14,881 nt of DNA from Flavobacteriales bacterium (GCA_947472115.1 CANIZU010000030.1:1-14881); one strand, 5' to 3'. Shown: positions 1 to 8,047, numbered from the stretch's first letter. Notes: generated by a model from the letters alone, not told the origin. Numbers and translations: made by a program.

Positions 1-837
1 GTTTTCATGATTGCGGCTTCTAGAACTAGCTATTTTAACATTGATTGGTCAAATATTATCTGGCCCGAATCCCTTTTAATCATACTTACATGTTGCCTAA
101 CCGCAGCAGGAGGATACATAATCAATGATCTGTTTGATGTAGAAACCGACCATATCAATCGTCCGAACAAAAGGATTCTCAAGCGCGATATTTCGCACAA
201 AGCCGCCATCGTTTATTACATCATCCTAACCGCACTCGGTCAAATCTGCGGATACTACGCCGGTCTCGGGATTGGATTGTTTGCTTCTGCCATTGCGGTG
301 CTACTCTATTTCTATTCATCAGACCTTAAAGCGATGGGCTTGCCGGGTAATTCACTCATTGCTTTTATGTCGGGCTCGGTTATTTATATCGCCTCCCGCG
401 GCATCCATGAAATCAACTCTGCCTATTTTGCCGAATACGCATTCTTGGCCTTTCTGCTCACCATGGCCAGAGAGTTGGTGAAAGATGCGGAAGACGTAGA
501 GGGCGACAAAGAGCAGGGTTGTGAAACGTTTCCGATACTTCACGGCACCCGAAAAACAAACATTCTGAGTAACCTGATTTTGGCTCTGATAGTCATTTTC
601 CTAGTTACATCCGCCTATTTACTTTCGATAGAACCTTTTATCAATGTCAAATCGCACATTGAAATCCATCACTTTGTTTACCCAGCATTTTTGGTATTGG
701 CCCTTGTCCCCATGATACTCAAATCCATGTGGATGATTGGCAAGGCGAACAACAAACGTGACTATAAGAAAATTAGCAAATGGCTCAAACTGACAATGCT
801 GGTTGGGTTAATTAGTGTGTTATTTTCAGCGCCTTAA
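1..837 (+). CDS. UbiA-family prenyltransferase, 5' partial (geranylgeranylglycerol-phosphate geranylgeranyltransferase-like)
   Basis: This is an integral membrane prenyltransferase that would move a polyprenyl chain from its diphosphate to an acceptor. The frame is open to the left edge, and the first ATG in the window (base 7) sits just before the first Asp-rich motif. UbiA proteins normally have about 25 further residues and another membrane helix before this point, so the true start probably lies upstream. Counting from base 7, the first motif NDLFDVETD is at residues 40-48 and the second, DAEDVEGD, near 160-167. Both are the Mg-diphosphate binding motifs of the family. Several hydrophobic segments follow, including a C-terminal helix. 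The acceptor cannot be read from sequence. Bacteroidota homologues of this type are usually annotated as geranylgeranylglycerol-phosphate geranylgeranyltransferase, but a quinone-pathway role is possible. It converges on the DUF3109 gene, with 64 nt between and no obvious terminator hairpin. Confidence 0.85.
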   Translation, partial: VFMIAASRTSYFNIDWSNIIWPESLLIILTCCLTAAGGYIINDLFDVETDHINRPNKRILKRDISHKAAIVYYIILTALGQICGYYAGLGIGLFASAIAVLLYFYSSDLKAMGLPGNSLIAFMSGSVIYIASRGIHEINSAYFAEYAFLAFLLTMARELVKDAEDVEGDKEQGCETFPILHGTRKTNILSNLILALIVIFLVTSAYLLSIEPFINVKSHIEIHHFVYPAFLVLALVPMILKSMWMIGKANNKRDYKKISKWLKLTMLVGLISVLFSAP

Positions 838-901
838 TTCTTCACTAACCGGACAATCAACTGTCATTGCCCTTAGTAATCCCGAGGCACTCAGAATACA
901 T

Positions 902-1480
902 TTACTGCTCTCTATCAGCCCAGGCCTCCGCAATCGCCTCAAACTCCTCGTACCAAATAGGACCCATTTTCCGTGTGAGTGCCTCTTTTAAAAAGCGGTA
1001 AACCGGAACCTTTTTCTCTTCCCCCACCTTGCAAGCATCGTTACACAAGTTCCAATGATGATAGTTTAGGGCCATATACTCCCCGTATTGTTTCGCCCGG
1101 ATTGGATATAAATGACAACTCATGGGCTTTCTAAACCAAGTTTTATTGTCGAAATACGCCTTCTCAATCGCACAACCCGCAATCCCTACCTCATCGTAAA
1201 CCACAAACAAACACTCGCCGGTGGGACGACATACAGTCACCAAGTCACCATCGCGATCAGTTTCATGAAAGCCTTGCGCATCGAGCAAAGCCAAACCTTC
1301 CTCACCCATAAATGGCTTCACATGCTCTAATTCCTTTTCGATGATTTCCAATTCGCTCGCTTCCAACGGCGCACCGGCATCGCCATGAACACAGCACGCA
1401 CCCTTACAAAGCGAAATCTGACATTCGAATTTTTTCTCTAAAATATCCTCAGAAACCAAGGCATTTCCTACGATAATCAT
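902..1480 (-). CDS. DUF3109 family cysteine-rich protein
   Basis: A 192-aa cytoplasmic protein of unknown function that I recognise as DUF3109 (related to the YkgJ-type cysteine cluster proteins). It has ten cysteines: C20, C25, C29 and C30 form an N-terminal cluster reading CKGACC, followed by C84, C90, C103, C122, C146 and C150. The spacing suggests a metal or Fe-S site, but no function has been established that I can cite. There is no signal peptide or membrane segment. It starts with ATG 12 nt after the purE stop and is the last gene of the six-gene minus-strand run, so it is probably co-transcribed with purE and pssA. Homologues are common as single copies in Bacteroidota. Confidence 0.85.
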   Translation of the reverse strand: MIIVGNALVSEDILEKKFECQISLCKGACCVHGDAGAPLEASELEIIEKELEHVKPFMGEEGLALLDAQGFHETDRDGDLVTVCRPTGECLFVVYDEVGIAGCAIEKAYFDNKTWFRKPMSCHLYPIRAKQYGEYMALNYHHWNLCNDACKVGEEKKVPVYRFLKEALTRKMGPIWYEEFEAIAEAWADREQ

Positions 1481-1492
1481 AGGGCTAACAAA

Positions 1493-2002
1493 TTACTCAC
1501 CCAGATATTTTTTCCAGCCTTCCACTTCCAAACGATCCGCCTTACCCAACACTTCAGACTTCATCGATTCTTTGAAATCCGCCACGCGCTTTGCCAAATC
1601 TTTATCGGCCACACTTAAAATTTGCGCTGCCAAAATCCCCGCATTCTTGGCACCATTGATCGCAACCGTAGCCACAGGAACTCCCGGAGGCATCTGAACT
1701 ATGCTATACAAGCTATCTACGCCACTCATTGATTTTGTATGGACAGGAACCCCAATCACCGGCAAATGCGTGAATGATGCCACCATTCCTGGCAAATGGG
1801 CTGCACCGCCGGCACCCGCAATAATTACCTCCAAACCACGATCGGAGGCCGACTCTGAATATTCCATCAACCGTTTTGGTGTCCGATGCGCACTTACTAC
1901 CGTTAGTTCGTATTCCACACCCAAAGCATCCAAGATACTGGCTGCATCCTTCATAACCGGTAGGTCGCTGTCGCTCCCCATGATAATACCTACTTTTTTC
2001 AT
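1493..2002 (-). CDS. purE: N5-carboxyaminoimidazole ribonucleotide mutase (PurE, class I)
   Basis: It converts N5-CAIR to CAIR in de novo purine synthesis, in the cytoplasm, acting after PurK. The 169-aa length is normal for class I PurE. Diagnostic motifs are GSDSD at residues 9-13, SAHRTP at 37-42 (with the catalytic His), and the glycine/alanine-rich GAGGAAHLPGM loop at 63-73. No purK is visible nearby. Its ATG overlaps the pssA stop by 4 nt (ATGA), so translational coupling is likely. It sits fifth in the yicC-to-DUF3109 minus-strand run. Confidence 0.97.
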   Translation of the reverse strand: MKKVGIIMGSDSDLPVMKDAASILDALGVEYELTVVSAHRTPKRLMEYSESASDRGLEVIIAGAGGAAHLPGMVASFTHLPVIGVPVHTKSMSGVDSLYSIVQMPPGVPVATVAINGAKNAGILAAQILSVADKDLAKRVADFKESMKSEVLGKADRLEVEGWKKYLGE

Positions 2003-2763
2003 TGATTGATAGATTTAACTGCAAAGTTCGACAAAATTGAAACAAGTATATAACCAAAATAATAGACGATGACGCCTGTGCTACCGAAAAGCAAGCATGG
2101 AACAGTCATTACGAGTAAAATCATTTTGTATTTCCCCAAAGGGTCGTTTTTTACTCTTTTCAACGATAGCATAGGGATTTCGCTGATCATCATATACGAA
2201 GCCACCAAGGGCATATACAACCAAACATAGTAATTTGAGAACAACCCGGACAAATCGATCAACGGCTTTTGGAGGATCCAAATGTTTCCAGAATGACCCA
2301 AAGTATAGCTCATCCAAGCAAAACTGGCAAGCGCCATCCCCGTCATCGGCGTGGGAATCCCAATAAACCCTGTCGTTTGTCTTGTATCGATGTTAAACTT
2401 GGCCAAGCGATAAGCCGCAGCCAAAGGAATCATCATCCAGATGTATTGATTGATGCAAAACACACCGGTAGGACAATATCCGTTTAACTCCATTAACGAT
2501 TTCCATATGAGTCCGGGCAAAACGCCAAAGGTGACAACATCTGCCAATGAATCCAACTGCTTGCCCATCTCACCCGCTACGCCCAACTTTCTCGCAGCTA
2601 GACCATCAAAAAAGTCCAAAAACGCACCGAGTAACAGGCAAACAAAACCCATCCATTCTAGACCTTGCATTACAAACGCAATTCCCAAAAGCCCACAAGC
2701 CAAATTGCTTAGGGTAATGAGATTCGGAATCTCCATGATCAGTGATTTGATACTAGTCTTCAT
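1999..2763 (-). CDS. pssA: CDP-diacylglycerol--serine O-phosphatidyltransferase
   Basis: A membrane enzyme that makes phosphatidylserine from CDP-diacylglycerol and serine, the precursor of phosphatidylethanolamine. The CDP-alcohol phosphotransferase signature D-x2-DG-x2-AR-x8-G-x3-D-x3-D is matched exactly, with D50, D53, G54, A57, R58, G67, D71 and D75. The 254-aa protein has multiple hydrophobic helices and begins close to the usual (M)xIPNLxTLxN opening. The start at 2763 overlaps the end of the upstream 682-aa gene by 11 nt. An internal ATG at 2736 (starting MEIPNLITL) would match typical family N-termini better and leave a 16-nt gap. The headgroup is taken as serine from overall resemblance to bacterial PssA; the signature alone does not exclude another acceptor. 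Confidence 0.92.
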   Translation of the reverse strand: MKTSIKSLIMEIPNLITLSNLACGLLGIAFVMQGLEWMGFVCLLLGAFLDFFDGLAARKLGVAGEMGKQLDSLADVVTFGVLPGLIWKSLMELNGYCPTGVFCINQYIWMMIPLAAAYRLAKFNIDTRQTTGFIGIPTPMTGMALASFAWMSYTLGHSGNIWILQKPLIDLSGLFSNYYVWLYMPLVASYMMISEIPMLSLKRVKNDPLGKYKMILLVMTVPCLLFGSTGVIVYYFGYILVSILSNFAVKSINQ

Positions 2764-4801
2764 CTTTGATAAAATTGATACTCAAACCCACTTCGGCAAA
2801 AACCGAGCTCATATCACCGCCGATGGATTTTCCTCCAAAATATGGCAAACCTGAGTTGCTGAAATACCACTTTCCGGACGACATATCTTTTCGATATCCC
2901 AAATTCATTTTTAATGAGACTTGGTCGATAAATCTCCTTTCAATACTCAAATATCCCGCGGGCATCCACTCTCTACTTTGAATCGTTTGATTGCCGTCGG
3001 GTCTTGGGTTTAAAATATTCATAGACGGTGGCGTGTATTCGATTCTCTGAATTTGATACCAAGCCCTACCACCAATGCCTATCACCCATTTATTTTCTTT
3101 GCTACTGTGAAGTAACAAATCAGCAGTAAAGGTTCGTGCCGCATAATTTAATCGCTCGCCGTTTTCACCACTGAAAATGTCTTTTTTCTTACCTCCGCCA
3201 CCAATGACCAAACTGGCCCCTGAAGAATGTGCCGCCATTTCATACATTTGATAACTGAATAGATCGGGGTTCGAAACCGAATATTGATTGTCGGCAAAAT
3301 GACTCACCATAGAGGATGTCATCATCTGGGGAATTACCATTTGATTGGCTCCAAACGACATATAACGAGACGTAAACGCAGGTTCCGCATCCTCCCAAGA
3401 ATTGCCATCTTCCTCGTCCGATTCTTCCGTGTAATCATGCACCAAGACAAATGAAAACTTCTTTGGCAACTCTTTCAATTGCGAATCGCCCGCCTTCAAA
3501 TCAAAAAGAATCATATTGTTGTCGACAGTTTCATACAAAGCTCTCACTTCGGCATTAATGACAGTGTTATCGCTCAAATTTTCTGCGCATATATCACCGT
3601 CGCTGTCCTTGTCTTTGACGTAGAAGATACCAATCGACATCACGGAACTATCGTTATGAAAATAACGGGTTCTTAAACGTGTAAGCAGACTGTTGTATTC
3701 AAACCAACCGCAATCTTGTTGTTGCTTCACTAATGAGGTGTGGCAGCGTCCGAACTGACCATAATACTTTTCAGTGGGGTTATTGGTAAGCAAGGCCGAG
3801 ATATTTCTGAACATATGTTCTTCGCGCCAGGTAAATTGTTGGGCGGTATTATCCAATTCTTCCCATTGAAGCCATTCTTTGAGTTGTTTGAAGACTTTCA
3901 CATACTCTGCATAATCCGAACCCAACCATTTTTTCCAGGCTTTAGAAGAATCCAAAAAGGGACCATCGATGGCACCATATTCACTAAGCCAATTCACCAA
4001 ATATGCGATGTCTTCATATTCTTCTGCTTCAGGCCTTGATTCATAGAGTGGATTAAACTGCAATTTTAACATTTTCCTGACATCTTCTTTAGCCTTTGAC
4101 ATGGGTCTAGCTGAATCAATTGATGATTTGGAACCTGCGGCTGTACTATCCGTTACACTTACTGTGGTTTCATCATCTGAGCTGGAGTAATCTTCATCGG
4201 CATCTTCGTAATAGTTACTAAGTCCACTGGATAGGATGGAATTTGCTGCATTTCTTGCTAGATAAACTCCAGCCGCCAGCTCCGCTGGCGGCACTCCACG
4301 GCGATTTATTATATCGTACAACCAAAGAACCGACATATCGTAGAATCGCTCCACATCCAATCCGTGAACTTTTACCTGTTCCGAAGCTGGTAATCCTCGA
4401 TTCCACTGGGCAATACTATCAAACAGATTCATGTAATTCTTGGAGCTCGTTGCCATCAAGAACATCTTCGCAATGGAATCCTCTTTGGTGAAATATCGTT
4501 CCATAAAGTAAGCACGCGTTGGGCTTAACTCAATCACAAAATTTCGAACTCCCGCATTCTCATGCATCATCCGCAAAAAACGATATTCAGCTACAGAATT
4601 GAATTTAGAGTAAAAGTGATTCTCCCCAGACAAAATCACCCGTGCACTCTTCGCTCGCTTTGACATCAACTGAACCGCATCCTGCTGATTGAAATTGCTC
4701 GCAGCAAAATCAAATTTTACACCCACCGGAAGTATGGGCAATTCCTGCGCCATCAAACTGGTCGCTACCATCGAGGCTATAACGCCAAATAGTTTTTTCA
4801 T
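2753..4801 (-). CDS. Exported erythromycin-esterase-like domain fused to an outer-membrane-barrel-like C-terminus
   Basis: A 682-aa secreted protein. Residues 1-18 form a signal peptide with likely cleavage LMA|Q. Residues ~50-456 resemble the erythromycin esterase (EreA/EreB) family. RVILSGENHF at 54-63 matches the family's GExxH-type motif, with E60 and H62. E91 falls in the strand FVIEL, VHGLD is at 145-149, REEHM at 326-330 corresponds to the family's RD/KDxxMAxN segment, and FGRCH with H354 corresponds to the AHNxH strand. SFVLVH at 450-455 corresponds to the end of the domain. A Ser/Asp-rich linker lies at 199-235. Residues ~525-677 alternate polar and aromatic residues like a small outer-membrane beta-barrel. 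The substrate is unknown; family membership does not imply macrolide resistance. The upstream neighbour looks like a divergent paralogue, overlapping by 4 nt (ATGA). The gene carries a perfect 21-nt palindrome at 4272-4292. Confidence 0.7.
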   Translation of the reverse strand: MKKLFGVIASMVATSLMAQELPILPVGVKFDFAASNFNQQDAVQLMSKRAKSARVILSGENHFYSKFNSVAEYRFLRMMHENAGVRNFVIELSPTRAYFMERYFTKEDSIAKMFLMATSSKNYMNLFDSIAQWNRGLPASEQVKVHGLDVERFYDMSVLWLYDIINRRGVPPAELAAGVYLARNAANSILSSGLSNYYEDADEDYSSSDDETTVSVTDSTAAGSKSSIDSARPMSKAKEDVRKMLKLQFNPLYESRPEAEEYEDIAYLVNWLSEYGAIDGPFLDSSKAWKKWLGSDYAEYVKVFKQLKEWLQWEELDNTAQQFTWREEHMFRNISALLTNNPTEKYYGQFGRCHTSLVKQQQDCGWFEYNSLLTRLRTRYFHNDSSVMSIGIFYVKDKDSDGDICAENLSDNTVINAEVRALYETVDNNMILFDLKAGDSQLKELPKKFSFVLVHDYTEESDEEDGNSWEDAEPAFTSRYMSFGANQMVIPQMMTSSMVSHFADNQYSVSNPDLFSYQMYEMAAHSSGASLVIGGGGKKKDIFSGENGERLNYAARTFTADLLLHSSKENKWVIGIGGRAWYQIQRIEYTPPSMNILNPRPDGNQTIQSREWMPAGYLSIERRFIDQVSLKMNLGYRKDMSSGKWYFSNSGLPYFGGKSIGGDMSSVFAEVGLSINFIKDED
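4272..4292. repeat. Perfect 9-3-9 GC-rich palindrome inside the Ere-like gene
   Basis: Arms GCCGCCAGC and GCTGGCGGC are exact reverse complements around a 3-nt loop (TCC on +). It lies wholly in coding sequence and encodes roughly PPAELAA (residues ~170-177) of the 682-aa protein. It is markedly GC-richer than its surroundings and has the same architecture as the palindrome in yicC. Confidence 0.85.
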
Positions 4802-7143
4802 CGTAAAGCCCTCCTTTTATTAGATTTGGCACCTGATTCACTGGTGTAATCAACCACAGCGGCGTAATCATCTTTTTTACTTTTAAAATCAAATCGATAA
4901 CAATACCCAATTTCAGCCGACATAAACAAACCCGTACTTTTTATTCCACCCGCAGTATTCATAGGTGAACCCTGGTAAGTCCAAGTCTTCTTTCCCCAAT
5001 CCCATCCATATCCCGCCGAAGCCCTGGCATACAAATTACCAAACCTCAACGTAGGAGAAACTGAAAATCCATACACAAACGCAGGATTCACCACTTTAAC
5101 ACTGGGCTGATCCTGATTGATAAACCCACCGCTAATTCCGGTAAATTTCTTCAACTCATGTCGCACATAACCCGAATACCCCCCAACTCCCAAAGTAAAA
5201 TGCCTTCCCATGTAAATCTCATTTTCATCATACCACAAAACATAAGTGCTTCGCAAATTGGAATTCATCAAAGACGAGGATTGCGTAATTACCAAACGGT
5301 CATTTTTAATCATCTTCCTAGCCCTATCACCTAAACCATCACTGCCCATCTGGTAGGATAAACCAAACGATAAGCCTTGAGAATGTATCATTCCAATCTC
5401 TGTCAACCCTTCCGACCGCAAAACAGTATTCAAAGCGCCCAATTTCAAGCGATTGATGCCGTAGACGTAATTCATTTGAAACGCCGAATTGTAACCTTGC
5501 AAATAATTTGACTTATACTGTTCCGATTCAGTATACCCTTCATCATAAATAGCCATAGCACTATCAGTTGCCGCCGTTATTTCAGACTGGGCTTGGGAAA
5601 CCAAAAATACCGTTTTTACCGATGATTTATCGGTGATTTCGTATTTGTTCAAGGGGATAAATACCTTAATTGGATGCGCAGAATCACCCACGTTCGTTTC
5701 CAAACCAAATGGTTCTTCCGAAACAACTACAGTTGCAGTATCCGTGGTTACCCTAAACAATGTTGGATTCTTTCTCAAATCACGCAAATGTCCATCACCC
5801 ATACTCAGCGAATCATCTTTATTAGAAATCAACTCGGGCTTGATTTCAAATTCATCTTCAGGCACAATAAACACCCGTAAAACATCATCCTTTTTCACAC
5901 CTGCATCCATCAGACCCGTCAGCAAGCTGGGCATCGCATTCGGCACATAAGTAGAGCGATTGATACACTCCCTGTAGTCATCAGACAATATCAATACACG
6001 ACCATTTTCTTTGGCAATCCCAGCAATTTGTCCATTTCTAAACGTGATCGCCTCATACACATTTCTGGCACCGCGATTCAAGGCACTTTGCATGACTTGC
6101 TGCGTGGATGGAATTTGATGCATCACCGTCTTGATTGTATTATTAGGAGATTTGGCAAAATCGCTCAAATCCGTTTCAAGCTCTTGAACGCGGCCAAAAT
6201 AGGGCAATAATTGTCGGAACATTTCCCTGTTTTCCGCAGGAATCCAGTTCTCTAAATCCGTTTTAATGAAAGGCATCGAATCGCGTAAACCCGTGATTGT
6301 TGGCACACTACCAAACGCCGGATCTATTTCTGAATCATCATCCGATGAATTGTCGTCCGAGGACTCCGTTGACTCACTCGTCTCCGTTGATTCACGCAAT
6401 GACTCAGCTCTGGCCTTCCAGAAACGGTCCCATAAAGTAGAAGAAACCATCGCTCTTGTCGCCTCAACATGAGTTCTAAGCGACGTTGGTACAAATATTC
6501 CACCCGTTGAATCTGTTTTCAAACCCACAGAATTATCGGCCGGAAACAGAGAATTCAACGCCAACGCCAACGCCCACTCATATTCACCATCAGGATAGGT
6601 CAGCATTTCCGAATTGTCATCACTACGCGACTCATCAGAGGTATTTAAAAAATCCTGAGAATAACTCAAAGACTCAAATCGGATCTTTTCGATTGCGCCG
6701 GGTTGCTTTTTCTGGAAATCACGCATCGCCAAAAACAATGACTCTGGAAATTCAACATCATCTTCCCAACTCACGTGCAAATAATCCATGTGCAACGAAT
6801 CGGGATGTCGCAAATATTGTTGTATCAACACAATTTGGATTCTATGCCAAGGCAGATAGACAACATCAAATTTGGTTAGATCGCCGCTACGCAACAATGA
6901 CAACAATGCATCCGATGTACTAGCGGTAAATGTCGTATTGCTCCAATCCATCAAAGTAACTCTGCGTTTTAAGCTGTCCTGAAAAACAGGCCCCTGATAC
7001 ACAAGTTCTTTCACGGCGGAACTGTCAGTCGTAGGACTAAACCACTGCCCATTTAAAACAGTTACGCTACAATACTGCAAAACTGTTAGACAAAGTGCAA
7101 GAGGCCATTTCACCCCCCGGCAACTCAACATAGATTTCACCAT
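4798..7143 (-). CDS. Exported surface protein, probable divergent (inactive) paralogue of the adjacent Ere-like barrel protein
   Basis: A 781-aa protein I do not recognise as a named family. The ATG at 7143 lies 5 nt after the yicC stop; an upstream TTG at 7152 would add three residues. A long signal peptide ends near LNG|Q (mature Gln23). By eye it is collinear with the 682-aa neighbour: RRVTLMDW at 60-67 against RVILSGENH, VVYL at 94-97 against VIEL, a VP..L..R helix before an acidic Ser/Asp linker at 251-274, YEAITFRN at 363-370 against EEHMFRNI, LILSDDYRE at 384-392 against the GRCH strand, and VFLVSQ at 512-517 against SFVLVH. The Glu and His residues of the neighbour are not conserved. 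The C-terminal ~190 residues are barrel-like and share a W-G/S-x-K-x-W and GGxxSxxxFxxAEIGxxxRF pattern with it. A hydrophilic basic tail follows from about 755. Confidence 0.65.
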   Translation of the reverse strand: MVKSMLSCRGVKWPLALCLTVLQYCSVTVLNGQWFSPTTDSSAVKELVYQGPVFQDSLKRRVTLMDWSNTTFTASTSDALLSLLRSGDLTKFDVVYLPWHRIQIVLIQQYLRHPDSLHMDYLHVSWEDDVEFPESLFLAMRDFQKKQPGAIEKIRFESLSYSQDFLNTSDESRSDDNSEMLTYPDGEYEWALALALNSLFPADNSVGLKTDSTGGIFVPTSLRTHVEATRAMVSSTLWDRFWKARAESLRESTETSESTESSDDNSSDDDSEIDPAFGSVPTITGLRDSMPFIKTDLENWIPAENREMFRQLLPYFGRVQELETDLSDFAKSPNNTIKTVMHQIPSTQQVMQSALNRGARNVYEAITFRNGQIAGIAKENGRVLILSDDYRECINRSTYVPNAMPSLLTGLMDAGVKKDDVLRVFIVPEDEFEIKPELISNKDDSLSMGDGHLRDLRKNPTLFRVTTDTATVVVSEEPFGLETNVGDSAHPIKVFIPLNKYEITDKSSVKTVFLVSQAQSEITAATDSAMAIYDEGYTESEQYKSNYLQGYNSAFQMNYVYGINRLKLGALNTVLRSEGLTEIGMIHSQGLSFGLSYQMGSDGLGDRARKMIKNDRLVITQSSSLMNSNLRSTYVLWYDENEIYMGRHFTLGVGGYSGYVRHELKKFTGISGGFINQDQPSVKVVNPAFVYGFSVSPTLRFGNLYARASAGYGWDWGKKTWTYQGSPMNTAGGIKSTGLFMSAEIGYCYRFDFKSKKDDYAAVVDYTSESGAKSNKRRALR

Positions 7144-7148
7144 TTTTA

Positions 7149-8036
7149 TCAAACGAGATTTAAGACTTGTTCTTTGATTTGTTCCAATTTTTCTTTCATC
7201 TGCACCACCGCCTGTTGCATTGGAAAGTAATTGCTTTTCACACCCATGGTATTCATTTCTCTACCCATTTCTTGGGCGATAAAATTCAGTTTTCTACCCA
7301 AGGGTTCCTTTTGTAGGCAAGTTCTGAAATAGTCCAAATGCTGCTGCAAACGCTGCTTTTCCTCGGCAATATCCCACTTGTCGAGGTACATTAAAATCTC
7401 CTGCTCAAAGCGATTGTTATCTCTCAATTCAGACGATACATGGTCGGCCAATTGACCATAAATGCGATCGCGCAAGCCTTGCTTGCGCGGCTCCTCGTGG
7501 ACTGAAACTTCGTTCAAATCGAGTTGGATTGATTCCACCAACGACAACAACTTAACTCCTGTTGCCATCCCTTCTTCTTTGCGAAACTGAACCAACATAT
7601 CCGCCGCTTGCAGCGTTAGGGCCACAATTGCCTTTTTTACTTCGTCTTCTACACCGCGCTCCCCTGTTTGAATGACCTCTGGAATGCGAATGATATCGCG
7701 GATTGGATCGCGGAACTCCACACCCAATGCGCCACTCAATTCCTGATACTTATCCAAATACGCTTTTGCCAAACCCACATTGATGTGAATCTCTTGATCT
7801 TCCGCCTTTACATTGGGAAAAGTGATGGAATAAGTACAAGTAATTGTCCCTCTTTCCAACTTTTCACTCAACAACCTACGTATTTGAGGATCAATCTCAT
7901 ACAAAAATTTGGGCAAACGCAAATCCGCCTCAAAATACCGTCCGTTTAACGCCTTGACCTCACAAACCGCACGCAACGAAGGCGTTTCCATTTGGGCCCT
8001 TCCGAAGCCCGTCATACTCTGAATCGAATTATCCAT
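7149..8036 (-). CDS. yicC: YicC/YloC family endoribonuclease
   Basis: A 295-aa cytoplasmic protein of the YicC/YloC family, members of which act as endoribonucleases (E. coli YicC is linked to small-RNA decay). The N-terminal hallmark SMTGFGRA is at residues 7-14, followed by EVKALNGRYFE and a basic RLPKFL stretch. The C-terminal DUF1732 region reads GRKLNFIAQEMGREMNTMG, then a conserved Lys-Ser segment and a helical tail, so the protein is full length. ATG at 8036 is the first gene after the divergent intergenic region and heads the six-gene minus-strand run. In many bacteria yicC precedes gmk, but here two surface-protein genes follow instead. A perfect 9-3-9 palindrome (7469-7489) lies inside the gene, encoding residues ~183-190. 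Confidence 0.93.
   Translation of the reverse strand: MDNSIQSMTGFGRAQMETPSLRAVCEVKALNGRYFEADLRLPKFLYEIDPQIRRLLSEKLERGTITCTYSITFPNVKAEDQEIHINVGLAKAYLDKYQELSGALGVEFRDPIRDIIRIPEVIQTGERGVEDEVKKAIVALTLQAADMLVQFRKEEGMATGVKLLSLVESIQLDLNEVSVHEEPRKQGLRDRIYGQLADHVSSELRDNNRFEQEILMYLDKWDIAEEKQRLQQHLDYFRTCLQKEPLGRKLNFIAQEMGREMNTMGVKSNYFPMQQAVVQMKEKLEQIKEQVLNLV
7469..7489. repeat. Perfect 9-3-9 GC-rich palindrome inside yicC
   Basis: Arms CGCGCAAGC and GCTTGCGCG are exact reverse complements around a 3-nt loop (CTT on +). It encodes roughly PRKQGLRD (residues ~183-190) of YicC. The inner arm ends AGC/GCT are shared with the palindrome at 4272-4292. Confidence 0.85.
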
Positions 8037-8047
8037 GCTAATTCAAG

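Noticed and set aside
838..901. Bidirectional terminator between the convergent ubiA-like and DUF3109 genes
   Set aside because: No convincing hairpin followed by a T-run is visible in these 64 nt.
6556..6573. Three tandem CAACGC units
   Set aside because: Simply encodes an Ala-Leu run in a helix; too short to call a repeat element.
6486..6923. 145-codon plus-strand frame with a PTPTPTH repeat
   Set aside because: Antisense to the 781-aa gene. The repeat arises from the ALALAL-coding CAACGC triplication (6556-6573) and has no independent support.
7464..7471. GCGATCGC octamer like the cyanobacterial HIP1 motif
   Set aside because: A single occurrence adjoining the yicC palindrome, in a non-cyanobacterial context; chance.
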